From NCBI GenBank assembly GCA_009789175.1, contig CP046866.1, positions 1,302,001 to 1,366,000 on the forward strand: a stretch of 64,000 nt of DNA, read 5' to 3'. The DNA is from Salinibaculum litoreum (lineage in GTDB: Archaea > Halobacteriota > Halobacteria > Halobacteriales > Haloarculaceae). The notes below the pieces were generated by a model. That model did not search any database. It was given only the letters and a program-made list of their open reading frames with translations, and was not told where the DNA came from. A program made the translations under genes and the position numbers. Below, one piece after another: positions 23,897-32,403 of this stretch; within the stretch, counting starts at the first letter, position 1, and every line of letters starts with the position of its first letter.

Positions 23897-24482
23897 CGTC
23901 CAGTGCGTCGTTAGCTAGGTCGTCGGCGCGGTCGTTTATCTCCCGCGGTACGTGCGCCAGCGACCACTCCGAGAACTCCTCGAGAAGCTGGCGGACTTCG
24001 ATTCTGTACTCCCGGAGTTGCGGGTCGTTGGTGTCGTACTCGCCGCGGACTTGCTTGACGATGAGTTCGGAGTCGCCCCGTACGTCGACCTCCTCGAAAC
24101 CGTACTCGCTTGCCACCGTCAGTGCCTGAATGAGGGCCTCGTACTCGGCCTGGTTGTTCGTCGCCCGTCCGATGGTGTCGTTGCCCTCGGCGACGATGCC
24201 GTCACTGGTGACGACCACCCAGCCGATACCGGCAGGACCGGGGTTCCCCCGTGATGCGCCATCGAAATAGACGTGCGCACGACCCCCGCCCTCGCGCAAC
24301 AGTGCCTCCAGTTGCTCGGGGGAGTCGCCCTGTATCACGACCTTGTCCTCGTAGGCGACAGCCGTCGCGTCACCGTACGCTGCTCGCCACTGTTCGTGGT
24401 CAGTGTTTCCCGCCGCTATCTCGACGCCGGCATCAGCCAGCCTGTCACGCGCCTCTTCGATATCACACTCGATGACGGGCAT
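23889..24482 (-). CDS. rnhA: Ribonuclease HI
   Basis: The 197-residue protein has an N-terminal ~68-residue domain and a C-terminal RNase H type 1 fold. The acidic catalytic residues are visible: D in VYFDGASRGNPGPAGIG, E in NNQAEYEALIQALTVAS, D in VDVRGDSELIVKQVRGEY and D in NDRADDLANDAL. It cleaves the RNA strand of RNA-DNA hybrids in replication, repair and R-loop removal. A stand-alone archaeal RNase HI with such an N-terminal domain is known from Halobacterium. A reverse-strand TATA-like TATTTACA near 24530 lies upstream of the ATG. It is the first gene of an overlapping pair. Confidence 0.92.
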   Translation of the reverse strand: MPVIECDIEEARDRLADAGVEIAAGNTDHEQWRAAYGDATAVAYEDKVVIQGDSPEQLEALLREGGGRAHVYFDGASRGNPGPAGIGWVVVTSDGIVAEGNDTIGRATNNQAEYEALIQALTVASEYGFEEVDVRGDSELIVKQVRGEYDTNDPQLREYRIEVRQLLEEFSEWSLAHVPREINDRADDLANDALDDA

Positions 24483-24626
24483 CCGCGCTTACCTCACGAT
24501 TCGACCGTTATTACCGTTTCCACTTGTAAATACCCCATATCCCAGACAATTCGACTTCTGTACAGCGGTTTTGGTTCGTTCCGTTGTACCCATAACCACA
24601 GAAGCCACAAAGTTTTTGCCCAAGGG

Positions 24627-24634
24627 TTTAAGTA
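24627..24634 (+). promoter_or_regulatory. TATA box for tfb
   Basis: TTTAAGTA lies 28-35 bases upstream of the tfb ATG at 24662. The intergenic region with rnhA is distinctly AT-richer than the flanks. Confidence 0.5.
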
Positions 24635-24661
24635 TCTCGCTCTTACTACTATAAAAGTGCG

Positions 24662-25624
24662 ATGACACGGTCCAGCCGCCAGCGGGAGCGCGAGCGCGAG
24701 TCCGAAAATGAACAAGAAGAGGAAGGCGTGCGTGACTGTCCGGAGTGTGGTTCGGATAATCTGATAAAGAGTTCTGACCGCGGAGAACTGATCTGTGATG
24801 ACTGTGGCCTGGTGGTCGAAGAGGGGAATATCGACCCCGGCCCCGAGTGGCGGGCGTTCAATCACCAGGAACGCCAGGAGAAGTCCCGCGTCGGAGCACC
24901 GACGACCCAGACGATGCACGACAAGGGGCTGACCACCACCATCGACTGGAAGGACAAAGATGCCTACGGTCGGTCAATCTCCTCGAAAAAGCGGAGTCAG
25001 ATGCATCGCCTGCGCAAGTGGCAAGAGCGCATCCGAACGAAAGACGCCGGGGAGCGGAATCTCCAGTTTGCCCTCTCAGAAATCGACCGGATGGCCTCCG
25101 CACTGGGCGTTCCACGGTCCGTGCGGGAGGTCGCGTCGGTCATCTATCGGCGGGCACTGAAAGAGGACCTTATCCGTGGCCGCTCCATCGAGGGCGTCGC
25201 CACATCAGCCCTCTATGCGGCCTGTCGAAAGGAAGGGATTCCACGGAGTCTGGAAGAGATTTCGGACGTTTCTCGGGTCGAACGCAAGGAAATCGGCCGG
25301 ACATATCGATACATCTCACAGGAACTCGGTCTGGAGATGGAGCCGGTCGACCCCAAAAAATACGTCCCGCGCTTTTGCTCCGAACTCGAACTCTCCGAGG
25401 AAGTACAGACCAAAGCAAACGAGATTATCGAAACGACGGCGGAGAAAGGCCTGCTCTCGGGGAAGTCCCCGACGGGCTACGCGGCCGCTGCCATCTATGC
25501 GGCCTCGCTGCTCTGTAACGAGAAGAAGACACAGCGGGAAGTCGCCGACGTAGCACAGGTGACCGAGGTCACCATCCGGAACCGGTATCAGGAACAAATC
25601 GAAGCGATGGGCATCCACAGCTAG
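24662..25624 (+). CDS. tfb: Transcription initiation factor TFB (TFIIB homologue)
   Basis: The 320-residue protein has the complete TFB layout. There is a basic/acidic N-terminal tail, then a zinc ribbon with C26, C29, C45 and C48 ([10 protein letters not shown] and [10 protein letters not shown]). A B-finger/linker region follows ([35 protein letters not shown]), and then two cyclin repeats ([21 protein letters not shown], and [20 protein letters not shown]), ending [20 protein letters not shown] recruits RNA polymerase to TBP-bound TATA promoters and contacts BRE. Haloarchaea have several TFBs with different gene sets; which one this is cannot be told. It has its own promoter and diverges from rnhA. 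Confidence 0.95.
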   Translation: MTRSSRQRERERESENEQEEEGVRDCPECGSDNLIKSSDRGELICDDCGLVVEEGNIDPGPEWRAFNHQERQEKSRVGAPTTQTMHDKGLTTTIDWKDKDAYGRSISSKKRSQMHRLRKWQERIRTKDAGERNLQFALSEIDRMASALGVPRSVREVASVIYRRALKEDLIRGRSIEGVATSALYAACRKEGIPRSLEEISDVSRVERKEIGRTYRYISQELGLEMEPVDPKKYVPRFCSELELSEEVQTKANEIIETTAEKGLLSGKSPTGYAAAAIYAASLLCNEKKTQREVADVAQVTEVTIRNRYQEQIEAMGIHS

Positions 25625-25716
25625 TCGCACTCTCGTTCCCGGTTTTTGCCGTCGGTAGCCCTGCTGTCAGAAACCCAAAACAACCGTTTAACACACTGGG
25701 CCCACGTTGTAATAGT

Positions 25717-26829
25717 GTGACAGGAGACGTGTTCGAGCCGGAGCGAGACGATTTGCCACAGGAAGGGATTCTGACGGCTCTGGCCGACGCCACCGACGAC
25801 ATCATCTGGCTGTTCACCGCCGACTGGGAGCAGGTCGTCTTCGTCAACGACGCCTACGAGGAGATTTTCGGTCGGCCGGTCGAGCGCCTCAGGGAGAATC
25901 CGGAAGACTTCGTGGCGGCGGTCCACCCGGACGACCGACAGGACCTGTATGAGATGATGGATGGCGTCGCTGCCGGGGATGCTCAGGAAGTAGAGGTGCG
26001 GGTGACCCACGATGATGGGACGCGCTGGCTCCAGATACAGGGCCGGCCGGTCAGAAATGGCGGCGAAGTGACCCACGTGGCTGGGTTCTCGCGGGACGTG
26101 ACCGACCGAAAGCGCCGGGAGCGTGAGCTACAGGAGACGAAAGCGAAGCTGGAACAGTCCAACGAGGAGCTACAGCATTTTGCCTACGTGGCCTCTCATG
26201 ACCTCCAGGAGCCTCTGCGAATGGTTCGCAGCTACGTGAGTCTGCTCGAAACCGAGTACGGCGACGAACTCGACGGGGAGGCCGAGGAGTTCATCGAGTT
26301 TGCCGTCGATGGTGCCGACCGGATGAAAAACCTCATCGACGGCCTGCTCCAGTTCTCCCGGGTCGAGACCCACGGTGAGGAGATTACACCGTGTGACCCG
26401 GAGCCGGTGCTTGAGGACGCACGGGAGTCGCTCGGGCTGAAAATCGAGGAGACGGACGCCACCATCAGCGTAGGGGACCTGCCGACAGTGCCGGCAGACG
26501 AACGACAGCTTCAGCGAGTGTTCCAGAACCTGCTCGAAAACGCCATCAAGTACGCAGGCGAGTCCCGGCCAGTCGTCGAGATACGGGCCGAGCAGCGCGA
26601 CGGAGCCGTCGTCTTCGCAATCGAGGACGAAGGCGTGGGTATCCCCGAAGACGACCAGGACAGAGTCTTCGATCTGTTCGAACGTGGGGCCAGCGTCGGG
26701 GACGAGGGAACCGGCATCGGGCTGGCAATCTCCAACCGTATCGTCGAGCGCCACGGCGGGGAGATGTGGGTCGACTCGACGGAGGGAGAGGGAACGACTG
26801 TCTACTTCTCGCTGCCGGAAGAGCAGTGA
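25717..26829 (+). CDS. Cytosolic PAS-domain sensor histidine kinase
   Basis: The 370-residue protein starts at a GTG. Residues 15-130 form a PAS domain with PAC-like end (DIIWLFTADWEQVVFVNDAY, VTHVAGFSRDVTDRKRR). A coiled region leads to HisKA with the phospho-accepting H161 in ASHDLQEPLRMVRSYVSL. The catalytic domain has the N-box FQNLLENAIKYAGE, G1 IEDEGVGIPEDDQD and G2 GDEGTGIGLAISNRI. No membrane span or receiver is present, so it senses an internal cue (redox, ligand or light) through PAS. No response regulator is adjacent, which is usual for haloarchaeal kinases. The nreA gene follows by 64 bases. Confidence 0.9.
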   Translation: MTGDVFEPERDDLPQEGILTALADATDDIIWLFTADWEQVVFVNDAYEEIFGRPVERLRENPEDFVAAVHPDDRQDLYEMMDGVAAGDAQEVEVRVTHDDGTRWLQIQGRPVRNGGEVTHVAGFSRDVTDRKRRERELQETKAKLEQSNEELQHFAYVASHDLQEPLRMVRSYVSLLETEYGDELDGEAEEFIEFAVDGADRMKNLIDGLLQFSRVETHGEEITPCDPEPVLEDARESLGLKIEETDATISVGDLPTVPADERQLQRVFQNLLENAIKYAGESRPVVEIRAEQRDGAVVFAIEDEGVGIPEDDQDRVFDLFERGASVGDEGTGIGLAISNRIVERHGGEMWVDSTEGEGTTVYFSLPEEQ

Positions 26830-26893
26830 CAATTCGGGACCGACTGGCCCAGGGGAGTCAGATTCATACCCCGCTGGCTCGTTCCCCCGACTG

Positions 26894-28147
26894 ATGCGGC
26901 TAGACGAGTTTGTCGACGGATTCGAGCGCGACGAGGCCGCCGAGCGCCGCCGCCTCGCCGAGGAGAAATCCTACGCTATCACGGACTACCTCGACGATGT
27001 CGAGCGGCAGTTCGAGCAGACCGTGCAGGGTGATGACCTCTACGGGTCGACCGCCCCGGAAATCTTCGTCGGGCGCTCGAACTATCCCTCGGTGTCGACG
27101 GGCCTGCTCTCGCCGATGGCCGAGGACGCCGACCCGACCCAGTATGCCACAAGTGGCGACTGGTACCAGGAGGGCTATGGCATCGACGACGTCCTCCAGC
27201 GCCGGACGGGGCTGCTCAACTCCACCCGGTCGGCACAGGTCGATGTCGACGACGTGTGGGACGGGTTCGTCGGCGTCCAACGGGAGGTCGCCATCGCCGA
27301 CCACCCCGTCGACGTGGAGGTGGGGCTGGATGCCAAACCCGAACTCGACCTCTCGCTCGACGATATCTCGACGCCGACGGGACCGCGTGCGCGGGCGACC
27401 GACGCCGACCTCGCGGAGAACCCCCACGTCCCCCGTCCCGTCGAAAAGACACTGGAGGACGACGACTGGCAGGCCGAGGGCGCGATGAACTACCTCTACC
27501 GGCGCGGCTTCGATGTTTACGATATCAACACCATCCTCTCGGCGGGCGCACTCGGACAGGGACGGAACCGACGCCTCGTCCCCACGCGGTGGTCCATCAC
27601 CGCGGTCGATGACACCGTCGGCCAGTACCTTCGGGGTGGAATCCGCAACGAGCAGACCGTCAACGAGGTACAGGTCTGGTACAACGAGTACGTCGGCAAC
27701 GACTACTGGGTCATCCTCGCACCGGGGAACTGGGAGTTCGAACTCGTCGAGCTCAAAGCGCCGGGCAGCATCTGGAACCCCGAACCCGATGGCTCCTACT
27801 ACATGGCCGCAGACGACGAGAGCTACGAGGGGCGCTCGAACTACGTCGACGAAACGTCCGGCGCGTACTACGCCTCCCGGCTCGCAGTGTTAGAACACCT
27901 CGAAGACATCGGGAGACAGGCGACGTGTCTCGTGATTCGTCACGCCAGCGAGTCCTACTGGGCACCGGTCGGCGTCTGGCAAATCCGGGAAGGCATCCGT
28001 CACGCCTTCGAGGGTGAGTACGCCACGGCTGAAACGTTCCACGACGCCGTCCAGCAACTCGCACCCGCACTCCCCGTCTCGCTGACCGATTTGCGCCGCA
28101 AATCAACCATGGTCTCGGGTATCCAGTCACAGATCGGCGACTTTTGA
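26894..28147 (+). CDS. nreA: NreA DNA repair protein
   Basis: From the ATG at 26894 the product has 417 residues. The sequence has the conserved archaeal NreA blocks: IFVGRSNYPSVSTGLLSPM, AEGAMNYLYRRGFDVYDINT, LGQGRNRRLVPTRWSITAVDD, WVILAPGNWEFELVELKAPG and EDIGRQATCLVIRHASESYW. The C-terminus ends QSQIGDF, a PCNA-interacting peptide-like motif, as described for NreA. NreA acts in repair of mitomycin C-type damage in Haloferax and Sulfolobus. Frames open further upstream to 26684, but they overlap the kinase gene and lack family similarity. It follows the kinase by 64 bases and ends 4 bases before the convergent small membrane gene. Confidence 0.92.
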   Translation: MRLDEFVDGFERDEAAERRRLAEEKSYAITDYLDDVERQFEQTVQGDDLYGSTAPEIFVGRSNYPSVSTGLLSPMAEDADPTQYATSGDWYQEGYGIDDVLQRRTGLLNSTRSAQVDVDDVWDGFVGVQREVAIADHPVDVEVGLDAKPELDLSLDDISTPTGPRARATDADLAENPHVPRPVEKTLEDDDWQAEGAMNYLYRRGFDVYDINTILSAGALGQGRNRRLVPTRWSITAVDDTVGQYLRGGIRNEQTVNEVQVWYNEYVGNDYWVILAPGNWEFELVELKAPGSIWNPEPDGSYYMAADDESYEGRSNYVDETSGAYYASRLAVLEHLEDIGRQATCLVIRHASESYWAPVGVWQIREGIRHAFEGEYATAETFHDAVQQLAPALPVSLTDLRRKSTMVSGIQSQIGDF

Positions 28148-28151
28148 GCGG

Positions 28152-28355
28152 TCAAGAGCCGTCAGTCTCACCCCAGAGGCGTCTGCGCCGCGTCCGCCAC
28201 AGGTCGACGCTGCCGACAAGAATGGCGACAGGCCCGAACGCTGCGGCGACACAGGAGACGATGTCGACGGCAGCGGCCCCGACCAGCACGAGACCGACGA
28301 GAATCAGCGCCACGTCGTGGAGCTTCGAGCGGGCGGCTATGTGAGAGTACCGCAC
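28152..28355 (-). CDS. Small two-span membrane protein
   Basis: This 67-residue ORF has a short cytosolic N-terminus (MRYSHIAARSKLHDV), a hydrophobic region with two short spans (ALILVGLVLVGAAAVDIV and AAAFGPVAILVGSVDLW), and a basic end RTRRRRLWGETDGS. The basic patch after the span suggests a cytosolic C-terminus. I recognise no family. It converges with nreA, only four bases away. Confidence 0.6.
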   Translation of the reverse strand: MRYSHIAARSKLHDVALILVGLVLVGAAAVDIVSCVAAAFGPVAILVGSVDLWRTRRRRLWGETDGS

Positions 28356-28385
28356 ACCTCAGCGCGAAGTATCTTCTCTAGACTC

Positions 28386-28850
28386 TCAGGCGATGGCGTG
28401 TTCGGACCCTCGCAACGTTCCAAAGAGGTCATCGACGTACTCGCCGGTCTCGGCAACGATGTCTGCCCACGTCTCGTCGTCGGGTGCCATCCCGACCAGT
28501 CGCGCGATGCGCATGATAGAGACGTGATACACGCGCTGCTGGCCCGGCTGTTCCTCCCAGATGATGACGTTGCAAGGAAAGAGCCCGCCGATACGTTTCT
28601 CGGAGGCCGACAGCGCCTGATTTGCCACGTCGGGGTTGCAAGCGCCCAGCACGTAGTAGGGGTCGCGGTCGGCATCGACTTTCTCGTTGAGCATATCGGA
28701 CGGCGAAAACTCGACGGGGATACCGAAGCCAGCGTCCAGGCAGGCCTCGCGGACGACCTCGATAGCCTCCTCGTGGTCCAGTTCGAGCGTGACTTGCTTC
28801 TCGCCGACATCCTCGGGGTCGACGACAGACGGGTCGATAGGGAGCGTCAT
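28386..28850 (-). CDS. DUF302-domain protein
   Basis: This 154-residue protein is a single DUF302 domain. VTLELDHEEAIEVVREACLD is the first helix, GFGIPVEFSPSDMLNEKVDA follows, then YYVLGACNPDVANQALSASE and GGLFPCNVIIWEEQPGQQ. The pair YVLGACNP and LFPCNV are diagnostic of DUF302, where the conserved Cys residues may bind a ligand or take part in sulfur/thiol handling. Role in haloarchaea is unknown; DUF302 proteins often sit near sulfur-metabolism genes, which is not the case here. It is upstream of the small membrane protein on the same strand, separated by 30 bases. Confidence 0.85.
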   Translation of the reverse strand: MTLPIDPSVVDPEDVGEKQVTLELDHEEAIEVVREACLDAGFGIPVEFSPSDMLNEKVDADRDPYYVLGACNPDVANQALSASEKRIGGLFPCNVIIWEEQPGQQRVYHVSIMRIARLVGMAPDDETWADIVAETGEYVDDLFGTLRGSEHAIA

Positions 28851-28928
28851 GTGAAGAGTGTGGTCGGGGACGGTGAAAAAGACAGTGGCGACCCCACCAG
28901 ACGCGTCGGGCCGTGTCGCTCGATTCCG

Positions 28929-29213
28929 TCACTCAGTCGGGACGGGGCCAGTGCCGATGACGTCTTCGACGGCATCGGTGAAGTCCTGCCGGGTCGCGAA
29001 GTACGTCTCGTCGACCTCGGCGAGTACCTCGGATAGCTCCTCGGGACCGTCGGGAGTGCGAACGACGGTGTCGCCTTCCCGGGCGTCGATTTCGCTCTTT
29101 TCGATGCCCCACATCAGGCGCTCGGCAACCCGGGCGACGGGCGCACCCTCTACGTCCTCGCCCTCACCGAGTGCTACGGCGGGTTCGTCCTCGCTTTCGT
29201 CCTCGTCAGCCAT
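28929..29213 (-). CDS. Small acidic haloarchaeal protein of unknown function
   Basis: From the ATG at 29213 the product has 94 residues: an acidic N-terminus (MADEDESEDEPAVALGEGED), then PVARVAERLMWGIEKSEIDA, GDTVVRTPDGPEELSEVL and a helical end with FATRQDFTDAVEDVIGTGPV. Proteins of this shape are frequent in haloarchaea, but no activity is known. The open frame continues upstream past 30100, but that part is a shadow of the gene on the other strand. It lies divergent from the membrane/zinc-motif gene. Confidence 0.7.
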   Translation of the reverse strand: MADEDESEDEPAVALGEGEDVEGAPVARVAERLMWGIEKSEIDAREGDTVVRTPDGPEELSEVLAEVDETYFATRQDFTDAVEDVIGTGPVPTE

Positions 29214-29333
29214 GTGCGGGCGTTCAGGCCCCCGATGATTAGAGCTTTCGAATCCCGAGCAGCAGGGCTCTGCCCCCGCCGTGTGACGCCCGTCTGACGG
29301 GTAGTTTTGTAGATGACTCGCATACACGCACGC

Positions 29334-30248
29334 ATGACCAGCCTGACAGATGTCTACGACGGGGGTGTCGGTGCGGTCGCTACCCGGCGACGCCGGGCCG
29401 TGGGGGCGAGCCTCTTTCTGGCCGGTGTGGCACTCGTGGTGGGAGCCATCCCCATCGCAACGACGGACCTCGCAAGCGAGTTGGGGCTGTCGGTGTTCGA
29501 GGCGCGGGAACTGGCCGGAACGATGGCCGGGTTCGGCCTGCCGGCCGTGTTCCTCGGTATCTTCACCGTCTTGCCGGCAGGGCGGGCGACGAGAGCGGCA
29601 GCGGCAATCGGTGCGAGCCTGGCGGTGCTCGGGATTGCGCTGTTCCGGTATGCCTACCCCTACAGGTGGGTGGCGACCAACCCCGAACTCGCCGTCGTGA
29701 CAGCGCTGCTGTATTCCGCAGGCACGCTCGTCACTTTCTGGTGTCTGTTCGCCGGCGTCGCGACGTTCAAGACCCGGACCGACCCCGGCGGCAACGCGCG
29801 ACTGGAGATAACCGACGAGGGGACAGTTCGCGTCGTCGAGGACGACACCGGCATTCCCGGAATGGGTGGCGTCGGCCTCTTCGGACGGGAGCCGGACGGC
29901 GATGTCGACACCCAGACGAACGACGAAGCCGACGAAGAGACGCTTGTGCACGAACCGACGGTGGGCGAATCGACGCCAGCGCCGGCGGGCAACGCGGAGC
30001 AGACCCCACCACCGGCGGGCGACGGTGCCGGCGGGGTGGCGACCGAAACCGGGGGACAGCCACCTGCCGCTGCGAGTGCTGACCTCGAACAGGCAGTCAC
30101 CGAGCGCGGTAGCCCCGACCGGTACTGCGGCAACTGTTCGCACTTCGACTACGTCCGGGCGGACGGCGAAATCACGCCGTACTGTGGCCTGCACGAGGAG
30201 CTGCTGGAAGATATGGACGCCTGCCGGGAGTGGCAGGGCAACAGTTGA
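29334..30248 (+). CDS. Four-span membrane protein with a cytosolic cysteine-rich tail
   Basis: From the ATG at 29334 the product has 304 residues. Four spans occupy the N-terminal half (GASLFLAGVALVVGAIPIAT, ELAGTMAGFGLPAVFLGIFT, AAIGASLAVLGIALFRYAY, LAVVTALLYSAGTLVTFWCL). An acidic linker follows, and then a short cysteine motif near the end: YCGNCSHFDYV, TPYCGLHEELL and DACREW. The CxxC...C...C pattern looks like a small zinc-binding knuckle. I recognise no function; membrane proteins with this tail occur throughout haloarchaea. TFS follows by 40 bases on the same strand. Confidence 0.75.
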   Translation: MTSLTDVYDGGVGAVATRRRRAVGASLFLAGVALVVGAIPIATTDLASELGLSVFEARELAGTMAGFGLPAVFLGIFTVLPAGRATRAAAAIGASLAVLGIALFRYAYPYRWVATNPELAVVTALLYSAGTLVTFWCLFAGVATFKTRTDPGGNARLEITDEGTVRVVEDDTGIPGMGGVGLFGREPDGDVDTQTNDEADEETLVHEPTVGESTPAPAGNAEQTPPPAGDGAGGVATETGGQPPAAASADLEQAVTERGSPDRYCGNCSHFDYVRADGEITPYCGLHEELLEDMDACREWQGNS

Positions 30249-30288
30249 ATCCGGGGAATTATATTCCTGACCGCGTTAGCTGACCGAC

Positions 30289-30612
30289 ATGGAATTTTGC
30301 GACGACTGCGGTTCGATGATGAAGACGGAGGGTGACCACTGGGTCTGTGGGAGCTGTGGCAACGAGACACTCCGCGATGACGCCAAAGAGGAAGCGATGG
30401 TGACGACGCAGGGCCAGGAGGAATCGGAAGTCGTGGACATGAGCGACACCGACGGCGAGGCCATCGGCCCGACGACGAACGCGCGGTGTCCGGAATGTGG
30501 TCACGATACCGCCCGCTACGAGATGAAGCAGATTCGCGCCGCTGACGAGTCCGAGACACGCTTTTTCACCTGCATCGAGTGTGAGCACAAGTGGCGCGAG
30601 GACGACCACTGA
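30289..30612 (+). CDS. tfs: Transcription factor S (TFIIS/RPB9-like cleavage factor)
   Basis: This 107-residue protein has two zinc ribbons: N-terminal CDDCGSMMKTEGDHWVCGSC and C-terminal RCPECGHDTARYEMKQ with CIECEHKW. The tip of the C-terminal hairpin is RAADESETRFF, keeping the acidic D-E pair that stimulates RNA cleavage in the polymerase active site. Together these identify TFS, which rescues backtracked archaeal RNA polymerase. It is followed after 3 bases by an unknown GTG-started gene, and the two are likely one operon. Confidence 0.93.
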   Translation: MEFCDDCGSMMKTEGDHWVCGSCGNETLRDDAKEEAMVTTQGQEESEVVDMSDTDGEAIGPTTNARCPECGHDTARYEMKQIRAADESETRFFTCIECEHKWREDDH

Positions 30613-30615
30613 ACG

Positions 30616-31215
30616 GTGACTGACCCCTCGTACCCCGACTTCGACGCCGACGCGCTCGATGACTGGACACGCATAGACGAGAGCGTCGAGACGCTGTTCG
30701 AACTCCCGACCATGCAGGTCCGGGGTGCGACCAGACGGTACGAGGACGAACGGGTCCGGGCCGCCGTCAGGGAAGCCACAGACGGGGATATCGACCACGA
30801 GTGGCGGTTCGTCGGCGCAACGAAACTGGGCTTTCAGCCCTCACTCCCGCCGGGAACGTTGCCCTCGATGGTCGTCCCGTCGGTCCGGAGCGAGGCGCGG
30901 CGGAATTTCAAACAGCGACTCACAGAACGCGGTGTAACGGAAGTCGAGCGAGGGAAACGCGAGCGGATGCGGGTCCGTTCGGGCAACCGGGCGCGGCTCA
31001 CCCGCTTCGACGGTATCGACCCGACGGGAGAGGTCGCAGTCGCTGGGTGGGTCGGGGCCTGGAACGACGGCCGTGACTTCTATGTCGTCACCGGGGGCTA
31101 CCCCGCAGCACCGCTCGGTGATGCACTCGGGCTGGACAGCGACGACGCAACGCTGTCGCTGCCACCGGCTACGATGCGCAACGAACTGCTGGAGCTTTTC
31201 CGGAGCGTCCGCTGA
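30616..31215 (+). CDS. Conserved haloarchaeal protein downstream of tfs
   Basis: The 199-residue protein starts at a GTG three bases after the tfs stop. Blocks with strong character are VETLFELPTMQVRGATRRYE, HEWRFVGATKLGFQPSLPPG, VVPSVRSEARRNFKQRLTER and FYVVTGGYPAAPL. It is mixed alpha/beta, soluble, with a basic central region. I do not recognise a family. The tight coupling to tfs suggests it is expressed with the transcription-elongation factor. Confidence 0.75.
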   Translation: MTDPSYPDFDADALDDWTRIDESVETLFELPTMQVRGATRRYEDERVRAAVREATDGDIDHEWRFVGATKLGFQPSLPPGTLPSMVVPSVRSEARRNFKQRLTERGVTEVERGKRERMRVRSGNRARLTRFDGIDPTGEVAVAGWVGAWNDGRDFYVVTGGYPAAPLGDALGLDSDDATLSLPPATMRNELLELFRSVR

Positions 31216-31231
31216 GAGTGCAGGCGGCCGC

Positions 31232-31954
31232 TCAGAGCAAGCGTGCGAAGGTCAGGTAGCCGGTGTGCCCGACGCCAGCGGTCGATGGCCGTGAGCCGCG
31301 GTCGTCGAAGTCCATCTCGCGCTGGATGGTCTCTAGCGTCTCGATTTCTTCGAGACCCGCGGTCTGGGCCGCCTCGACGACCTCGCGGGTCTGCTCGACG
31401 AACGGCGAGTAGACGGCGACGTAGCCGCCCGGTGCGAGCAGCTGTGGGGCGTGCTCGACGACGACAGCCGCATCTGCCGTATCCAGCGTGATGACGTCGA
31501 ACTCCCCGAGGTCGGGGAAGTGAGCAGCGACATCGCCGGTCCGCACGTCGACGCAGTCGTCGACGCCAGCCAGACGCATGTTCTCACGTGCCACGTCGGC
31601 GAAGTCGGGATCCCGCTCGTAGGTCGTCACGTCAGCGCCGATGCGACCGAGATAGGACGCGAGAACACCCGTCCCCGTGCCCGCATCGAGAACCCGGTCG
31701 GCAGTGCCGATACCGGTGTGGCCGACTACCAGACCGGCATCGCGGGGCATCATCGGCGCGCCGGTCCGTTCGAGGTGGTTGAACAGGTCCGGCCCGCGGA
31801 GTTCGCGTGCGACGAACTCGGTCCCGAGATGCGTCTCGACCGTCTCGCCTGCCTCGACGTCCTCGGGGACCTCCAGAATCCCGAGGTCGGTCTCCAGTCG
31901 GTCGCCAGGTGCCAGCAGGTACTCGCGGTCCTCGTAGACGAACAGGTAAGACAC
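31232..31954 (-). CDS. trmI: tRNA (adenine-58-N1) methyltransferase
   Basis: The 240-residue protein starts at a GTG whose first base overlaps the nac stop (TAGTG arrangement). The N-terminal beta domain has LFVYEDREYLLAPGDRLETD, and the class I methyltransferase core follows: MMPRDAGLVVGHTGIGTADRV, VLDAGTGTGVLASYLGRIG (SAM loop), DVTTYERDPDFADVA and FDVITLDTADA. It uses SAM to methylate A57/A58 in the T-loop of tRNA. PUA, NAC and TrmI genes form one operon here, so the enzyme is coupled to nascent-chain and translation functions. Confidence 0.9.
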   Translation of the reverse strand: MSYLFVYEDREYLLAPGDRLETDLGILEVPEDVEAGETVETHLGTEFVARELRGPDLFNHLERTGAPMMPRDAGLVVGHTGIGTADRVLDAGTGTGVLASYLGRIGADVTTYERDPDFADVARENMRLAGVDDCVDVRTGDVAAHFPDLGEFDVITLDTADAAVVVEHAPQLLAPGGYVAVYSPFVEQTREVVEAAQTAGLEEIETLETIQREMDFDDRGSRPSTAGVGHTGYLTFARLL

Positions 31955-32328
31955 TATTCGAGCCGCTCGACTGCTGCTGCGAGGTCACCGTCGGTCTCTT
32001 CGAGCGCCTCGCGGGCAGCCTCCTCGCCTGCACCCGTCCGCTGTGCGACGAGGTCGATGTCGTCCTGTGGGATACCCTCGTCGGCCTCGTCGCTCTCGGT
32101 CCCGCCGCCGGCCCCGCGCTCGCGGGACTCCGGCGAGCCGACGACCTGGTAGGTCTCCTGACCCTGTGCGTCCATCAACTGGACCTCGGCGTCGCTAAAG
32201 ACGAGTTCTTCGTCGGGGGTCTTGATGACGACCTCCTCGGCATCGATATCCTCGATGTCGATGCCCATCTGCTCCATCATTTGCTTCATTTTGCTCGGGT
32301 TCAGTCCGCCGCCGCCTCCTCCAAACAT
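31954..32328 (-). CDS. nac: Nascent polypeptide-associated complex protein (archaeal NAC)
   Basis: This 124-residue protein begins [20 protein letters not shown], then the NAC domain ([39 protein letters not shown]). An acidic Gly-rich linker follows, then a UBA domain at the C-terminus ([36 protein letters not shown]). Archaeal aNAC is a homodimer that binds ribosomes and emerging chains. It sits between a PUA-domain gene and trmI on the same strand, overlapping trmI by one base. Confidence 0.94.
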   Translation of the reverse strand: MFGGGGGGLNPSKMKQMMEQMGIDIEDIDAEEVVIKTPDEELVFSDAEVQLMDAQGQETYQVVGSPESRERGAGGGTESDEADEGIPQDDIDLVAQRTGAGEEAAREALEETDGDLAAAVERLE

Positions 32329-32403
32329 ATCCCCGGGTTCACGCCAGTCGATTAAAAGGTCTGCGTTGGCGGCCGACTCTCGGGACTCGGCTGGCGGACC
32401 CGC

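Noticed and set aside
28317-29036. 239-codon forward frame opposite the DUF302 gene
   Set aside because: It is the complement of the DUF302 and small acidic genes, with no motifs of its own.
29214-30194. Upstream extension of the small acidic gene (to 421 residues)
   Set aside because: The extra residues are Arg/His/Cys-rich and antisense to the membrane/zinc-motif gene. The ATG at 29213 begins the sensible acidic protein.
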